Assembly (NCBI GenBank): GCA_041653595.1
Contig: JBAZFB010000009.1
Span: 1 to 53,949, forward strand
Length of the DNA: 53,949 nt
From: Candidatus Omnitrophota bacterium
Lineage (GTDB): Bacteria; Omnitrophota; Gorgyraeia; Pluralincolimonadales; Pluralincolimonadaceae
Direction: 5' to 3'
Shown: piece after piece, positions 41,859-49,579 of the stretch
Layout: each line of letters begins with the position of its first letter
Numbering within the stretch: position 1 is the stretch's first letter
Notes under the pieces: generated by a model
Databases searched by the model: none
Seen by the model: the letters and a program-made list of their open reading frames with translations, nothing else
What the model was told of the DNA's origin: nothing
Translations under genes and position numbers: made by a program

Positions 41859-42589
41859 AAAAAGTATTCGAGCGCCCAAGATCGTTGAGGAATGTGCCGA
41901 CGCATTACTGCGCCGGTTGCGGCCACAGCCTCGCGCACAGGCTCATCTGCGAGGTCATCGACGAGTTGGGCATCCGCGAGGACACGATCGCCGTATGCCC
42001 GGTCGGATGCGCCGTCATAGCCTATGAATACTGGGATTTCGACTGCTCCGAAGCCGCGCACGGGAGGACGCCGTGCGTCGCTACCGGGATAAAGCGCGTC
42101 CACCCGGATAAGATAGTCTTCAGTTATCAGGGCGACGGGGACCTGGCGGCGATAGGCACCGCAGAGATAATCCACACCGCGAACCGCGGGGAAAATATCA
42201 CGGTGATATTCATAAATAACGGCGTCTACGGCATGACAAACGGGCAGATGGCGCCGACGACGCTGATAGGGCAGAGGACATCTACGACGCCTCAGGGCCG
42301 GGATGTTTTGCGGGACGGCTATCCTCTCAAAATAACCGAACTGTTGGCCCAGCTTCCGGGATCGAGGTATGTCGAGCGGGTCTCGGTCGATACGCCGTCG
42401 AATGTGATCAAGGCGAAAGCCGCGATAAAGAAGGCGTTCAGGAACCAGATAGAGAAAAAAGGATTTTCCCTGGTTGAGGTTTTGTCGCCGTGCCCGACTT
42501 ATTGGGGCCTTTCACCGAAAGACGCATGTTTGCGGATCTCCGGAGAGATGGTAAAGGATTTTCCGCTCGGCGTGATAAAGGACGCATAG
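41855..42589 (+). CDS. korB: 2-oxoacid:ferredoxin oxidoreductase beta subunit (TPP-binding)
   Basis: 244 residues. CAGCGHSLAHRLICE and CPVGCAV carry the cofactor cysteines; the TPP/Mg site is GDGDLAAIGTAEIIHTANR followed by FINNGVYGMTNGQMAPTT. It holds the catalytic thiamine diphosphate. It overlaps the alpha gene by four bases. The gamma gene follows after a 61-base gap with a hairpin. Confidence 0.92.
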   Translation: MKKVFERPRSLRNVPTHYCAGCGHSLAHRLICEVIDELGIREDTIAVCPVGCAVIAYEYWDFDCSEAAHGRTPCVATGIKRVHPDKIVFSYQGDGDLAAIGTAEIIHTANRGENITVIFINNGVYGMTNGQMAPTTLIGQRTSTTPQGRDVLRDGYPLKITELLAQLPGSRYVERVSVDTPSNVIKAKAAIKKAFRNQIEKKGFSLVEVLSPCPTYWGLSPKDACLRISGEMVKDFPLGVIKDA

Positions 42590-42591
42590 CA

Positions 42592-42628
42592 TAAAATGGC
42601 CCGTTCGCGCATGCTCAGGGTCATTTTA
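42592..42628 (+). other. Intercistronic hairpin within the kor operon
   Basis: TAAAATGGCCC (42592-42602) pairs with GGGTCATTTTA (42618-42628) with one G-T pair and a 15-base loop. There is no T-run. It may be a processing or stability element between korB and korC, or a weak attenuator. Confidence 0.45.
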
Positions 42629-42650
42629 AGCCACTAAAAAGAATAAGAAA

Positions 42651-43193
42651 ATGACAGAAGAGATAATTTTCGCGGGTTTCGGCGGGCAGGGAATAATGGT
42701 GATGGGCAAGGTCCTTGCCTGGGCCGCGATGCGCGAAGGGTTAAAGGTTACGTGGATGCCTTCTTACGGCGCAGAGGTGCGCGGCGGCACGGCGCATTCA
42801 ATGGTGGTCATATCGGACGAAATGGTCCCTTCGCCGGTCGTGACGACCCCGACCGCGTGCGTCGTAATGAACAGGCCGTCTATGGACAGGTATGAGGATT
42901 CTCTAGCGAGATCGGGCACTTTGATAGTGAATTCCACGCTGATCGACAGGCAGGCGGCGAGGAAAGATATAGATGTCCTGGAGATACCGGTAACCAGGCT
43001 GGCCAAAGAGCTGGGCAATACGCGCTGCGCGAACATGATAGCGCTCGGCGCGCTGAACGCGAAATTGAAGATAGTATCGATGAGGGCATTGGTCGACGCT
43101 TTAAAGGAAGTGATTCCTCCGGACAAGCGCGGCCTTATTCCGATGAACGAAGAGGCGCTGAAAGAGGGCGCCAAATTGGTCTCAAGGCAATAG
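42651..43193 (+). CDS. korC: 2-oxoacid:ferredoxin oxidoreductase gamma subunit
   Basis: 180 residues matching the POR/KOR gamma domain: EIIFAGFGGQGIMVMGKVLAWA, WMPSYGAEVRGGTAHSMVVIS and ANMIALGALNA. It completes the DABC set. Its stop is directly followed by the gltX ATG, so the synthetase gene is read from the same transcript. Confidence 0.92.
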   Translation: MTEEIIFAGFGGQGIMVMGKVLAWAAMREGLKVTWMPSYGAEVRGGTAHSMVVISDEMVPSPVVTTPTACVVMNRPSMDRYEDSLARSGTLIVNSTLIDRQAARKDIDVLEIPVTRLAKELGNTRCANMIALGALNAKLKIVSMRALVDALKEVIPPDKRGLIPMNEEALKEGAKLVSRQ

Positions 43194-45266
43194 ATGGTAA
43201 AGGTAAGGTTCGCCCCGTCTCCGACGGGTTTTCTCCACATAGGAAGCGCGCGAACCGCGCTCTTCAACTGGCTCTTCGCCAGGCACATGAAAGGCACTTT
43301 TGTCTTCAGGGTGGAGGACACCGACAGGGAGCGGTCGAAAGACGAATTCCTCCGGGAAATAGTATCTTCGCTCGAATGGATGGGCATGAATTGGGACGAG
43401 GGGCCGTTCTACCAGACCAAGCGTCTCGATGTCTACCGCGAATACGCCAAAAGGCTGCTTAAGGAGGGAAAGGCGTATGAGGCGGAGGGGACTCTCGGAG
43501 GCGAGAAGGCGGTTATACTCACAATGCCGAAGACGACGATGACGATGGACGATATCGTCCACGGGCCGGTATCGTTCGATATGAACCTGCAGAAAGACCT
43601 CGTTCTCATGAAGTCGGACGGATTTCCCGCCTATAATTTCGCGTGTGTCATCGACGATCACGACATGCAGATCACCCACGTGATACGCGGCGACGACCAT
43701 ATATCGAATACGCCGAAACAGCTGGCGGCCTATCAGGCTCTCGGTATCGAGCCGCCGAAATTCGCGCATATACCGCTAATATTGGGGACGGACCGTTCGC
43801 GGATGTCAAAACGCCACGGCGCGACTTCTATTTCGGAATACAAAGAGATGGGTTTCCTTCCCGACGCCCTCGTCAATTACATCTCCCTTTTAGGCTGGGC
43901 GCCGACAGGCGACCGCGAGGTGATGCCGATCGACGAGATAATAAAGGAATTTTCCCTTGAGAGGGTCGGGAAGACCGGCGCCGTATTCGATATAGACAAA
44001 CTGATCTGGATGAACGGCGAATATATCAGGGCAAAAAAGACGGAAGACCTGGTCCCGTTCGTTGCGCCGAGGCTTAAAGAGAAAGGCGTAATAGGAGACA
44101 ACTACGATAAGATGCGGCTCAAGGAGGCGGTGGAGCTTTTTCATCCCCGCGCGAAGACGATCGTAGAGCTCGCAGATTCCGCAGCGCCGTTTTTTACGGA
44201 TGCGGTGGATTACGACGAAGCCGCGGTCGCTTCTGTCCTCGCGAAGGAAGGGGTAAAGGCAAAACTGGAGGCTGTTATCGCGAAATTCGGGCCGCTCAAG
44301 ACGTTCGATCCTCAGACGCTCGAGGCCTGCGTCAGGGACCTTGCCTCGGAGTCGGGCGTTAAGGCGGCGGATCTCATACATCCGGTCCGCGTAGCCGTCA
44401 CGGGCCGGAAGGTCGGCGCGAGCCTCTTTGAGACCCTTTCCCTTATCGGAAAAGAAAAGACGCTGGCGCGCCTTAAAGCGGGCCTCGCGAAGGCCTTATC
44501 GGTCATGATGGCAGCCGGATTTTTGATGACATGCCGGGACCTGCGGGCGGAGAAGATATACTACAAAGACGGGACCATAGTCACGGAGCAGGTGATCGGC
44601 CGCGATAAGAGATCGGTCTGGGTCAAAGACCCCTCGGGGGATATAGCCGTAAACCCGGATCGCATAGAAAAGATCCTGAATGATGACGGGTCGGTCTCCA
44701 GGTATGATTACGGGACGATACTGAGGAAGATAGAAGAGAAAGTGAGAGCCGGCGATTACAACGAGGCCGCGGACTTATGCGACCTTTTGGTGCAATCGTT
44801 CCCGAAGAGCAACGAGGTCCATTACCTTCGGGCGGTGCTTAACCAGAAGGCCGGAAGATTTTCCAAGACCGCCGAAGATTACAAATTCATAATCGACAGC
44901 AAGAATAGCGACGCCAAGGTCTTTAACAACCTCGGCGCGATATACGCCGCGGATAAAGACAACCGGCGCGCGATGGAGATGTTCAAGAAAGCCGCGGAGA
45001 TGAACGGCGATATGCCCGAAGTCCATTATAACCTCGCCTTCCTGTTCCTGCAGGAGAAGGACTACGATAAAGCGATAGATGAATACAATAAAGTGATAGC
45101 CAAGGAACCCGATAACACCACGGCCTTGTATAATCTTGGCGTGGCCTGCGCGTTCAAGGGGGATTTTGCCGGGGCGAGGGACCGGTTCGAAAAAGTCATC
45201 GCGATAGACAAGGGCGACGAAAGCGCAAAGAAAGCGCTTAAGGCGCTTTTGAGAAAAAATAAGTAG
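43194..45266 (+). CDS. gltX: Glutamyl-tRNA synthetase fused to a TPR protein
   Basis: 690 residues in one unbroken frame. Residues 1-437 are GluRS: HIGS-type HIGH motif, IRGDDHISNTPKQ, RMSKRHG (KMSKS loop), and the usual last helix LIGKEKTLARLKAGLAKAL. About 30 residues are missing after EGKAY, in the acceptor-binding insert that often carries a zinc site. Residues 438-690 are a different protein: a hydrophobic stretch MMAAGFLMTC, a short domain (KIYYKDGTIV), then at least four TPR repeats. ATG codons at 44505 and 44508 are in frame and could start the TPR part alone. Either a true fusion or two genes whose separating stop has been lost. Confidence 0.85.
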   Translation: MVKVRFAPSPTGFLHIGSARTALFNWLFARHMKGTFVFRVEDTDRERSKDEFLREIVSSLEWMGMNWDEGPFYQTKRLDVYREYAKRLLKEGKAYEAEGTLGGEKAVILTMPKTTMTMDDIVHGPVSFDMNLQKDLVLMKSDGFPAYNFACVIDDHDMQITHVIRGDDHISNTPKQLAAYQALGIEPPKFAHIPLILGTDRSRMSKRHGATSISEYKEMGFLPDALVNYISLLGWAPTGDREVMPIDEIIKEFSLERVGKTGAVFDIDKLIWMNGEYIRAKKTEDLVPFVAPRLKEKGVIGDNYDKMRLKEAVELFHPRAKTIVELADSAAPFFTDAVDYDEAAVASVLAKEGVKAKLEAVIAKFGPLKTFDPQTLEACVRDLASESGVKAADLIHPVRVAVTGRKVGASLFETLSLIGKEKTLARLKAGLAKALSVMMAAGFLMTCRDLRAEKIYYKDGTIVTEQVIGRDKRSVWVKDPSGDIAVNPDRIEKILNDDGSVSRYDYGTILRKIEEKVRAGDYNEAADLCDLLVQSFPKSNEVHYLRAVLNQKAGRFSKTAEDYKFIIDSKNSDAKVFNNLGAIYAADKDNRRAMEMFKKAAEMNGDMPEVHYNLAFLFLQEKDYDKAIDEYNKVIAKEPDNTTALYNLGVACAFKGDFAGARDRFEKVIAIDKGDESAKKALKALLRKNK

Positions 45267-45301
45267 TTTGATATTTCTCATAAATATGATAAAATTATAA
45301 T

Positions 45302-46513
45302 ATGAAAAGAGTTATGCGATATAAGAGGTCAGGGATAAGGGCGTTTACCCTAGTCGAGATATTGATCGTGCTGGCGGTAGTAGGAGTCCTTTTTGGCCTT
45401 ATATTCGCTTTCTACAGGTCCGCCGTAGACAGGTCCAAGTATGTCGAGGCCGTCGCGACGGTTGATTCTATCAGCAAGGCCGAAGAGATAAACGACATGA
45501 ATACCGGCGAGTATGTGGCGGCCGCCAACACGCAAGAGGTAAACGAGAAACTCGGGCTTGACATAGAGTCGAGGGAATATAACTATAAGGTTGTCGGCGT
45601 AACGAACGATAATTTCATCGTCCTGGCGGAAAAGATACTAGATGATATCAATAGCGGGGACCTTTCTTCGGATCAGGCCGTAATAGCCAGGAACAAGTCG
45701 GGCCCGATTCCTCCGGAATCGGTCGATACCCAAGGAGATGAAGCCCCTCCCGGAGAAAATAGTCCCCCCGGCGGTGATTCTCCCGGCGGAAGTCCGGGCG
45801 GCGGGGCCCCTTCGGGCGAAAACAGCCCGGTTAGCACCCCGGGCGGGGGCGGAAGCCCTAGCGGCGGCGGCGGGATACGGACGATAAGGCCGCGCCAAAG
45901 CACTCTTAGCTCCGACATATTGAATTTGCTGGACGGCACTATTTTCGGGCAGTGGGCGCTTGACCTTATCGCTAACAACAGCATAAAAGTAGTCTATGTC
46001 AATGTTGATGATTACGGCGCCACGGGCTCTTTGGCTTTTTGGGGAGGCATAGAAAGCGGATATTTAGTCGTAGGCAGGCATAATGTATTTGTTACAGGCA
46101 ACACTATATTCATAAACGAGCACCTTTCCGCGCTCGGGTATCCCGATACTGCCATAGCTTCCATAATCACGCATGAGGCTACTCATGCCGATTACGACTA
46201 TCATCCTCAGGCGTGGATAGACGCGACTAAACTCGCGCATCCGGAATTGACGGATAGCGACATCCATATAACCCAATATCCGGGTGATTCCATAGACCAG
46301 GAATATCAGGCCTTTAATAGTTCCACGAATACCTGGAGAGAGATAAGGGGAGCCGATAGAAATACCGAAATGGATGACTGGATCACGCTCCAGGATACGC
46401 CTCCTCCGCCTATAGGTATAGGACCGGAAGCGGCCATGAAGGCTGAGGTCAGGAACAGGTATCCGACCAATCCGCCGATACCGATAGGATCGGGCGGGTT
46501 GCCGGAATATTGA
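45302..46513 (+). CDS. Pseudopilin N-terminus fused to a zinc-metallopeptidase-like domain
   Basis: 403 residues. The N-terminus has a type IV prepilin signal: basic leader, cleavage site RA/FTLVE with Glu5, and hydrophobic helix ILIVLAVVGVLFGLIFAFY. A pilin-like head (to about 135) is followed by a Gly/Pro/Ser linker (about 146-191) and a domain (about 200-403) holding THEATHADYD, an HExxH motif with His291, Glu292, His295, and a plausible third ligand Glu334 in DQEYQAF. This combination suggests a protease displayed on or secreted by a pseudopilus. Ala replaces the usual Gly before the cleavage point. A second ATG at 45314 is an alternative start. Confidence 0.75.
   Translation: MKRVMRYKRSGIRAFTLVEILIVLAVVGVLFGLIFAFYRSAVDRSKYVEAVATVDSISKAEEINDMNTGEYVAAANTQEVNEKLGLDIESREYNYKVVGVTNDNFIVLAEKILDDINSGDLSSDQAVIARNKSGPIPPESVDTQGDEAPPGENSPPGGDSPGGSPGGGAPSGENSPVSTPGGGGSPSGGGGIRTIRPRQSTLSSDILNLLDGTIFGQWALDLIANNSIKVVYVNVDDYGATGSLAFWGGIESGYLVVGRHNVFVTGNTIFINEHLSALGYPDTAIASIITHEATHADYDYHPQAWIDATKLAHPELTDSDIHITQYPGDSIDQEYQAFNSSTNTWREIRGADRNTEMDDWITLQDTPPPPIGIGPEAAMKAEVRNRYPTNPPIPIGSGGLPEY
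45737..45874 (+). repeat. Low-complexity Gly/Pro/Ser linker coding region
   Basis: This stretch encodes runs of Gly, Pro and Ser, with GENSP occurring twice. It joins the pilin-like and protease-like domains, as expected for a flexible extracellular linker. Confidence 0.8.
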
Positions 46514-46532
46514 TATTATCGGAGCAGACCAT

Positions 46533-47129
46533 ATGAAAAAATCGGCGGTAACGGTTTTTATTTTATTATTAGGAGCGGCCTATATGGTTACTTGTAGCGG
46601 TTGTTCCGGAGCGGGCAAATATAAAAAATATTCCAGCACAGACCCGGAGCTCAATTTGACGATGGATCATATCCCGGGCTGGGAACCCAGCGAGACGCGC
46701 GGCGCCCATAACAGCTATGCCGATGTCTATTTTGGCGAACCGTGGGATAAGGTGGGGGCGAAGACACGCAGGGCGTCCATTGAAGTCATTTCTTTCCAGG
46801 GCCCTAAGACCGGGACGCCGGATATCTCGGCCGTTGCCGAGGGGATCACCGCCGGTAATTTGAAATTTAACGACGGCAAACTGCTCGGAAAAGAGAAGAT
46901 AAAGCTTCCTGCCGGAGAGGCGATGGACCTTTCTTTTTCCTTTAAGGCCCCGGACAGGCTTTACAGCACGGCCTCTAAACTGGTGCCCGTAAAAGAAAGG
47001 GTCGTGATCTTAAATAATGGCGGCAAGCTTTATACCGTCAAATACCAGAACAGGGAAGAGGCTTTTGACAAATACAGCAAGGATTTCGACCATATAGTCA
47101 GGTCGATAAGGTTTAAAGTGAAAAGGTAG
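46533..47129 (+). CDS. Lipoprotein resembling PsbP-like proteins
   Basis: 198 residues. A lipoprotein signal ends in the lipobox CSGC (Cys about 24). The mature part (NLTMDHIPGWEPSE ... KLYTVKYQNREEAFDKYSKDFDHIVRSIRF) has the layout of the PsbP/Mog1-like fold found in many exported bacterial proteins of unknown role. It follows the pilin-protease gene by 19 bases and is probably in the same operon. No enzymatic motif is seen. Confidence 0.75.
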   Translation: MKKSAVTVFILLLGAAYMVTCSGCSGAGKYKKYSSTDPELNLTMDHIPGWEPSETRGAHNSYADVYFGEPWDKVGAKTRRASIEVISFQGPKTGTPDISAVAEGITAGNLKFNDGKLLGKEKIKLPAGEAMDLSFSFKAPDRLYSTASKLVPVKERVVILNNGGKLYTVKYQNREEAFDKYSKDFDHIVRSIRFKVKR

Positions 47130-47174
47130 CATTTTGCCGTCGGATTTCAACCGGTTCCCTCCCGAATATTAAAG

Positions 47175-48788
47175 ATGAATGATAAAATAAACGTTCTTAT
47201 ACTTATAGCATGCTGTTTATTCTTGTATTTTATCGGAAGCGCCTCCATTAATCTTACCGATCCGGACGAGGTCTTCTACGCCGGTACGGCAAAAGAGATG
47301 CTCGCTAACAAGAGCCTCCTTACGCCGCTTATCTTCGGCAAGCCCCAATTCGAGAAACCTCCGTTATTTTACTGGATGCTGATGGGTTCATTCAAGGCCT
47401 TCGGCATCAATACATTCGCGGCGCGGCTTGTCCCTGCCCTGGTCGGGCTGTTAGGAGTCTTGGGGACTTATTTTTTCATGAGGAAGATATCCGGCGCCCA
47501 AGTCTCTTTTTACGCGGCCCTGTTCCTGTCGGCCGCGTTTTTGTATTTCGGGCTTTCAAAGACGGTGATCACCGATATCGCCTTTTCGGTCTTTACGGCA
47601 TTCGCCCTTTACTCCTTTTACATCTGGTACAGGTCCAGGAAAGACCTTTATGTAGTCCTTTTTATGGTAACCCTCTCCTTGTCCGTATTGACAAAAGGTC
47701 CGCTCGCCGTAGTCCTTGTTTTCGCCGCCATAATACCTTTCCTCTTCTTGGTCAAGGGGGCGAGTGCGTTGCCGGCATTTTTGTTGAACAGGTACTGGCT
47801 CATATTCCTGGCGCTCGGATGCAGCTGGTTTATTTATGCCGTCGCAAAATACGGGAATGAGTTTGTCGGGGAATTTTTTGTGCGCGATAACTGGCACAGG
47901 ATTATCTATGCCGAACACCGGAGTTCCGACAGATGGTATTTCTATCCGGCCGTCGTAATGGGGGGCATGGCCCCGTGGACAGCTTACCTGCTGTTCCTGG
48001 GAAAGGGTTTTAAGGAGCATAGGGACGAATACCTTTTCTTTATCTCATGGATCGTCTCGACCTTTTTGATATTAATCTGCGCGCATTCTAAATTAGCCAG
48101 TTATATACTTCCGCTCTTCCCCGCGCTCTGCTGCGCCCTTGCCATTTCCGTGAATTCCCTGTCCGGAAGGCCGAAGACGCTTATCGCCGCGGGAGCCGTT
48201 AATATCCTCTTTGGGGCGGCGGGCTTGATAGCGTTGCCGTTGATCGCGAAAGAATACCCGAGCCTGGCAAGGCCGCTTTTTTTGGGCCTTTTCCTGCTTT
48301 TCCTTTTCATGGCGGCAGGAGGGGTATCGCTGATAAAAGGCAGGATAAAACAGGCGGTATTTTTGAATATCGCGGCGCTCGCGGCTTTCCTGCTCGCGGG
48401 TGTCTCTTCGGTCCCGGCTAAACTTGAAACGGCTTTTAGCGATCACGGCCTTCCTGAAATCGTGAGGAAGCACGGGTATGAAGGAAAGCCGATAGTATGC
48501 AGCAAGATGTATGTGAGAGGGGTATATTTTTATACCGGAAACCCGGTCCTGGTATTGAATATGGGCGGGAAAAAGCCTTTTTGGAGCGATCATCCTCTGG
48601 ATGTATTGAGCACTGAAGCTGAGGCGGTGACTTTTTTCAGGGATAAGGATAAAGTGCTGTGCGTCTTGACCGAAGAAGGCCTGGAGAAGATAAACGGGTT
48701 TTTCGGAAGCGGCAGGAGGAACGCGGTAATATCGAGTAATTTAGACAGGGTGGTCGTCCTAAGCGAAAAAATCCCCCCGTTAAAATAG
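47175..48788 (+). CDS. GT39/ArnT-like membrane glycosyltransferase
   Basis: 537 residues with about 11-12 helices. The first periplasmic loop contains DPDEVFYAGTAKEML and FEKPPLFYWM, the acidic metal/catalytic motif of the ArnT/PMT superfamily. These enzymes move a sugar from a polyprenyl-phosphate donor onto lipid A, a glycan or a protein in the periplasm. Behind a pilin-type protein and lipoprotein, protein glycosylation is possible, as is lipid A modification. No good ribosome site is seen before the ATG. Confidence 0.88.
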   Translation: MNDKINVLILIACCLFLYFIGSASINLTDPDEVFYAGTAKEMLANKSLLTPLIFGKPQFEKPPLFYWMLMGSFKAFGINTFAARLVPALVGLLGVLGTYFFMRKISGAQVSFYAALFLSAAFLYFGLSKTVITDIAFSVFTAFALYSFYIWYRSRKDLYVVLFMVTLSLSVLTKGPLAVVLVFAAIIPFLFLVKGASALPAFLLNRYWLIFLALGCSWFIYAVAKYGNEFVGEFFVRDNWHRIIYAEHRSSDRWYFYPAVVMGGMAPWTAYLLFLGKGFKEHRDEYLFFISWIVSTFLILICAHSKLASYILPLFPALCCALAISVNSLSGRPKTLIAAGAVNILFGAAGLIALPLIAKEYPSLARPLFLGLFLLFLFMAAGGVSLIKGRIKQAVFLNIAALAAFLLAGVSSVPAKLETAFSDHGLPEIVRKHGYEGKPIVCSKMYVRGVYFYTGNPVLVLNMGGKKPFWSDHPLDVLSTEAEAVTFFRDKDKVLCVLTEEGLEKINGFFGSGRRNAVISSNLDRVVVLSEKIPPLK

Positions 48789-48799
48789 GTTTTATTTCC

Positions 48800-48829
48800 G
48801 CCGGAAATCAGGTATAATTATCTTCCGGC
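48800..48829 (+). promoter_or_regulatory. Hairpin enclosing a TATAAT box upstream of tRNA-Gln
   Basis: GCCGGAA (48800-48806) pairs with TTCCGGC (48823-48829). The 16-base loop contains a perfect TATAAT (48813-48818), 31 bases before tRNA-Gln. The -35 region (around 48790) is only TTTTAT. It is probably both the tRNA promoter and a weak stop for the upstream gene. Confidence 0.5.
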
Positions 48830-48849
48830 AATATAAGATCCGAAGTTTC

Positions 48850-48923
48850 TGCCCCGTTGGGTAATGGTAGCCCACAAGATTCTGGATCTTGCTGTCTAGG
48901 TTCGAGTCCTAGCGGGGCAACCA
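48850..48923 (+). tRNA. tRNA-Gln (CTG)
   Basis: Acceptor TGCCCCG (48850-48856) pairs with CGGGGCA (48913-48919). The anticodon stem CAAGA/TCTTG encloses TTCTGGA, anticodon CTG. The T arm is CTAGGTTCGAGTCCTAG. Discriminator A and encoded CCA at 48921-48923. Confidence 0.96.
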
Positions 48924-48945
48924 AAAATAACAAAAGGAGACCGGC

Positions 48946-49506
48946 ATGAGCAGGGCTTATTTGGCTGTTTTGGCAATTGCGGCGGCGGCAGTGTTCATCT
49001 TTACGCAATCATCCGTTAATGCGGCAGACAACTTACTTCTTAACCCGGGGTTTGAGTCGGGTACGGATATCACTGCGGACAACTGGAACGGCTGGGGCGG
49101 CGTCGAGCGCCTCAACGAATTCAAGCATGGCGGCGACTGGTGCCTGCATGACTGGGCCGCTGACGGTACCGATAACAGGGGTGCCTACCAGGATATCAAC
49201 ACGACCGCGGGGACAAAGTATGTTTTCACCGGTTATATAATGAGTCCCAACGAGTCGGGCATGCATAAAAGTCCCCTCGCCGGAGGCGAGGCGTTCCTGG
49301 AGATCGAGTGGTTTCAGGGTGACGCTAAATTGAGCAGCATAAAGAGCGAGAGCGTTACCGGAGCGACCGACTGGAAACAACTCTCGGTAAGCGGCCCGGC
49401 CCCTGACGGCGCAGATAAGGCGAGATTTGTAGTTAAGGTAACAAGCGCCGCCGGATCGAGCGGGGATATCTATTTTGACGACTTAGAGGTAACGCAAGCC
49501 CAGTAG
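48946..49506 (+). CDS. Secreted CBM-like protein
   Basis: 186 residues. The signal peptide (about 1-26, ending VNAA) is followed by a single domain that starts NLLLNPGFESG and ends DIYFDDLEVTQAQ, the edges of a CBM4/9-type galactose-binding fold. Trp and Tyr residues in between could stack on sugars. There is no catalytic domain, PEP-CTERM tail or anchor. AAAGGAG lies before the ATG. It stands alone between tRNA-Gln and a bidirectional terminator. Confidence 0.85.
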   Translation: MSRAYLAVLAIAAAAVFIFTQSSVNAADNLLLNPGFESGTDITADNWNGWGGVERLNEFKHGGDWCLHDWAADGTDNRGAYQDINTTAGTKYVFTGYIMSPNESGMHKSPLAGGEAFLEIEWFQGDAKLSSIKSESVTGATDWKQLSVSGPAPDGADKARFVVKVTSAAGSSGDIYFDDLEVTQAQ

Positions 49507-49530
49507 TTGCAATTAAGTATGATTACAAAT

Positions 49531-49560
49531 AAAAAACCCTTCATTTAAGAAGGGTTTTTT
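49531..49560. terminator. Bidirectional intrinsic terminator
   Basis: AAAAAACCCTTC (49531-49542) pairs with GAAGGGTTTTTT (49549-49560) around a six-base loop. The A-run and T-run let it work on both strands, between the convergent CBM gene and efflux operon. Confidence 0.92.
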
Positions 49561-49579
49561 ATTTTACGGAGAACTACAA

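Noticed and set aside
45268..45301. Promoter directly before the pilin-protease gene (TTGATA, TATAAT)
   Set aside because: The TATAAT ends right at the ATG 45302 and no -35 fits at a normal spacing, so it is not listed as a feature; it would only suit a start at ATG 45314.
48808..49008. Minus-strand open frame across tRNA-Gln with GLEPRQQDPESCGLPLPNGAE
   Set aside because: Same artefact: an antisense reading of a tRNA gene.
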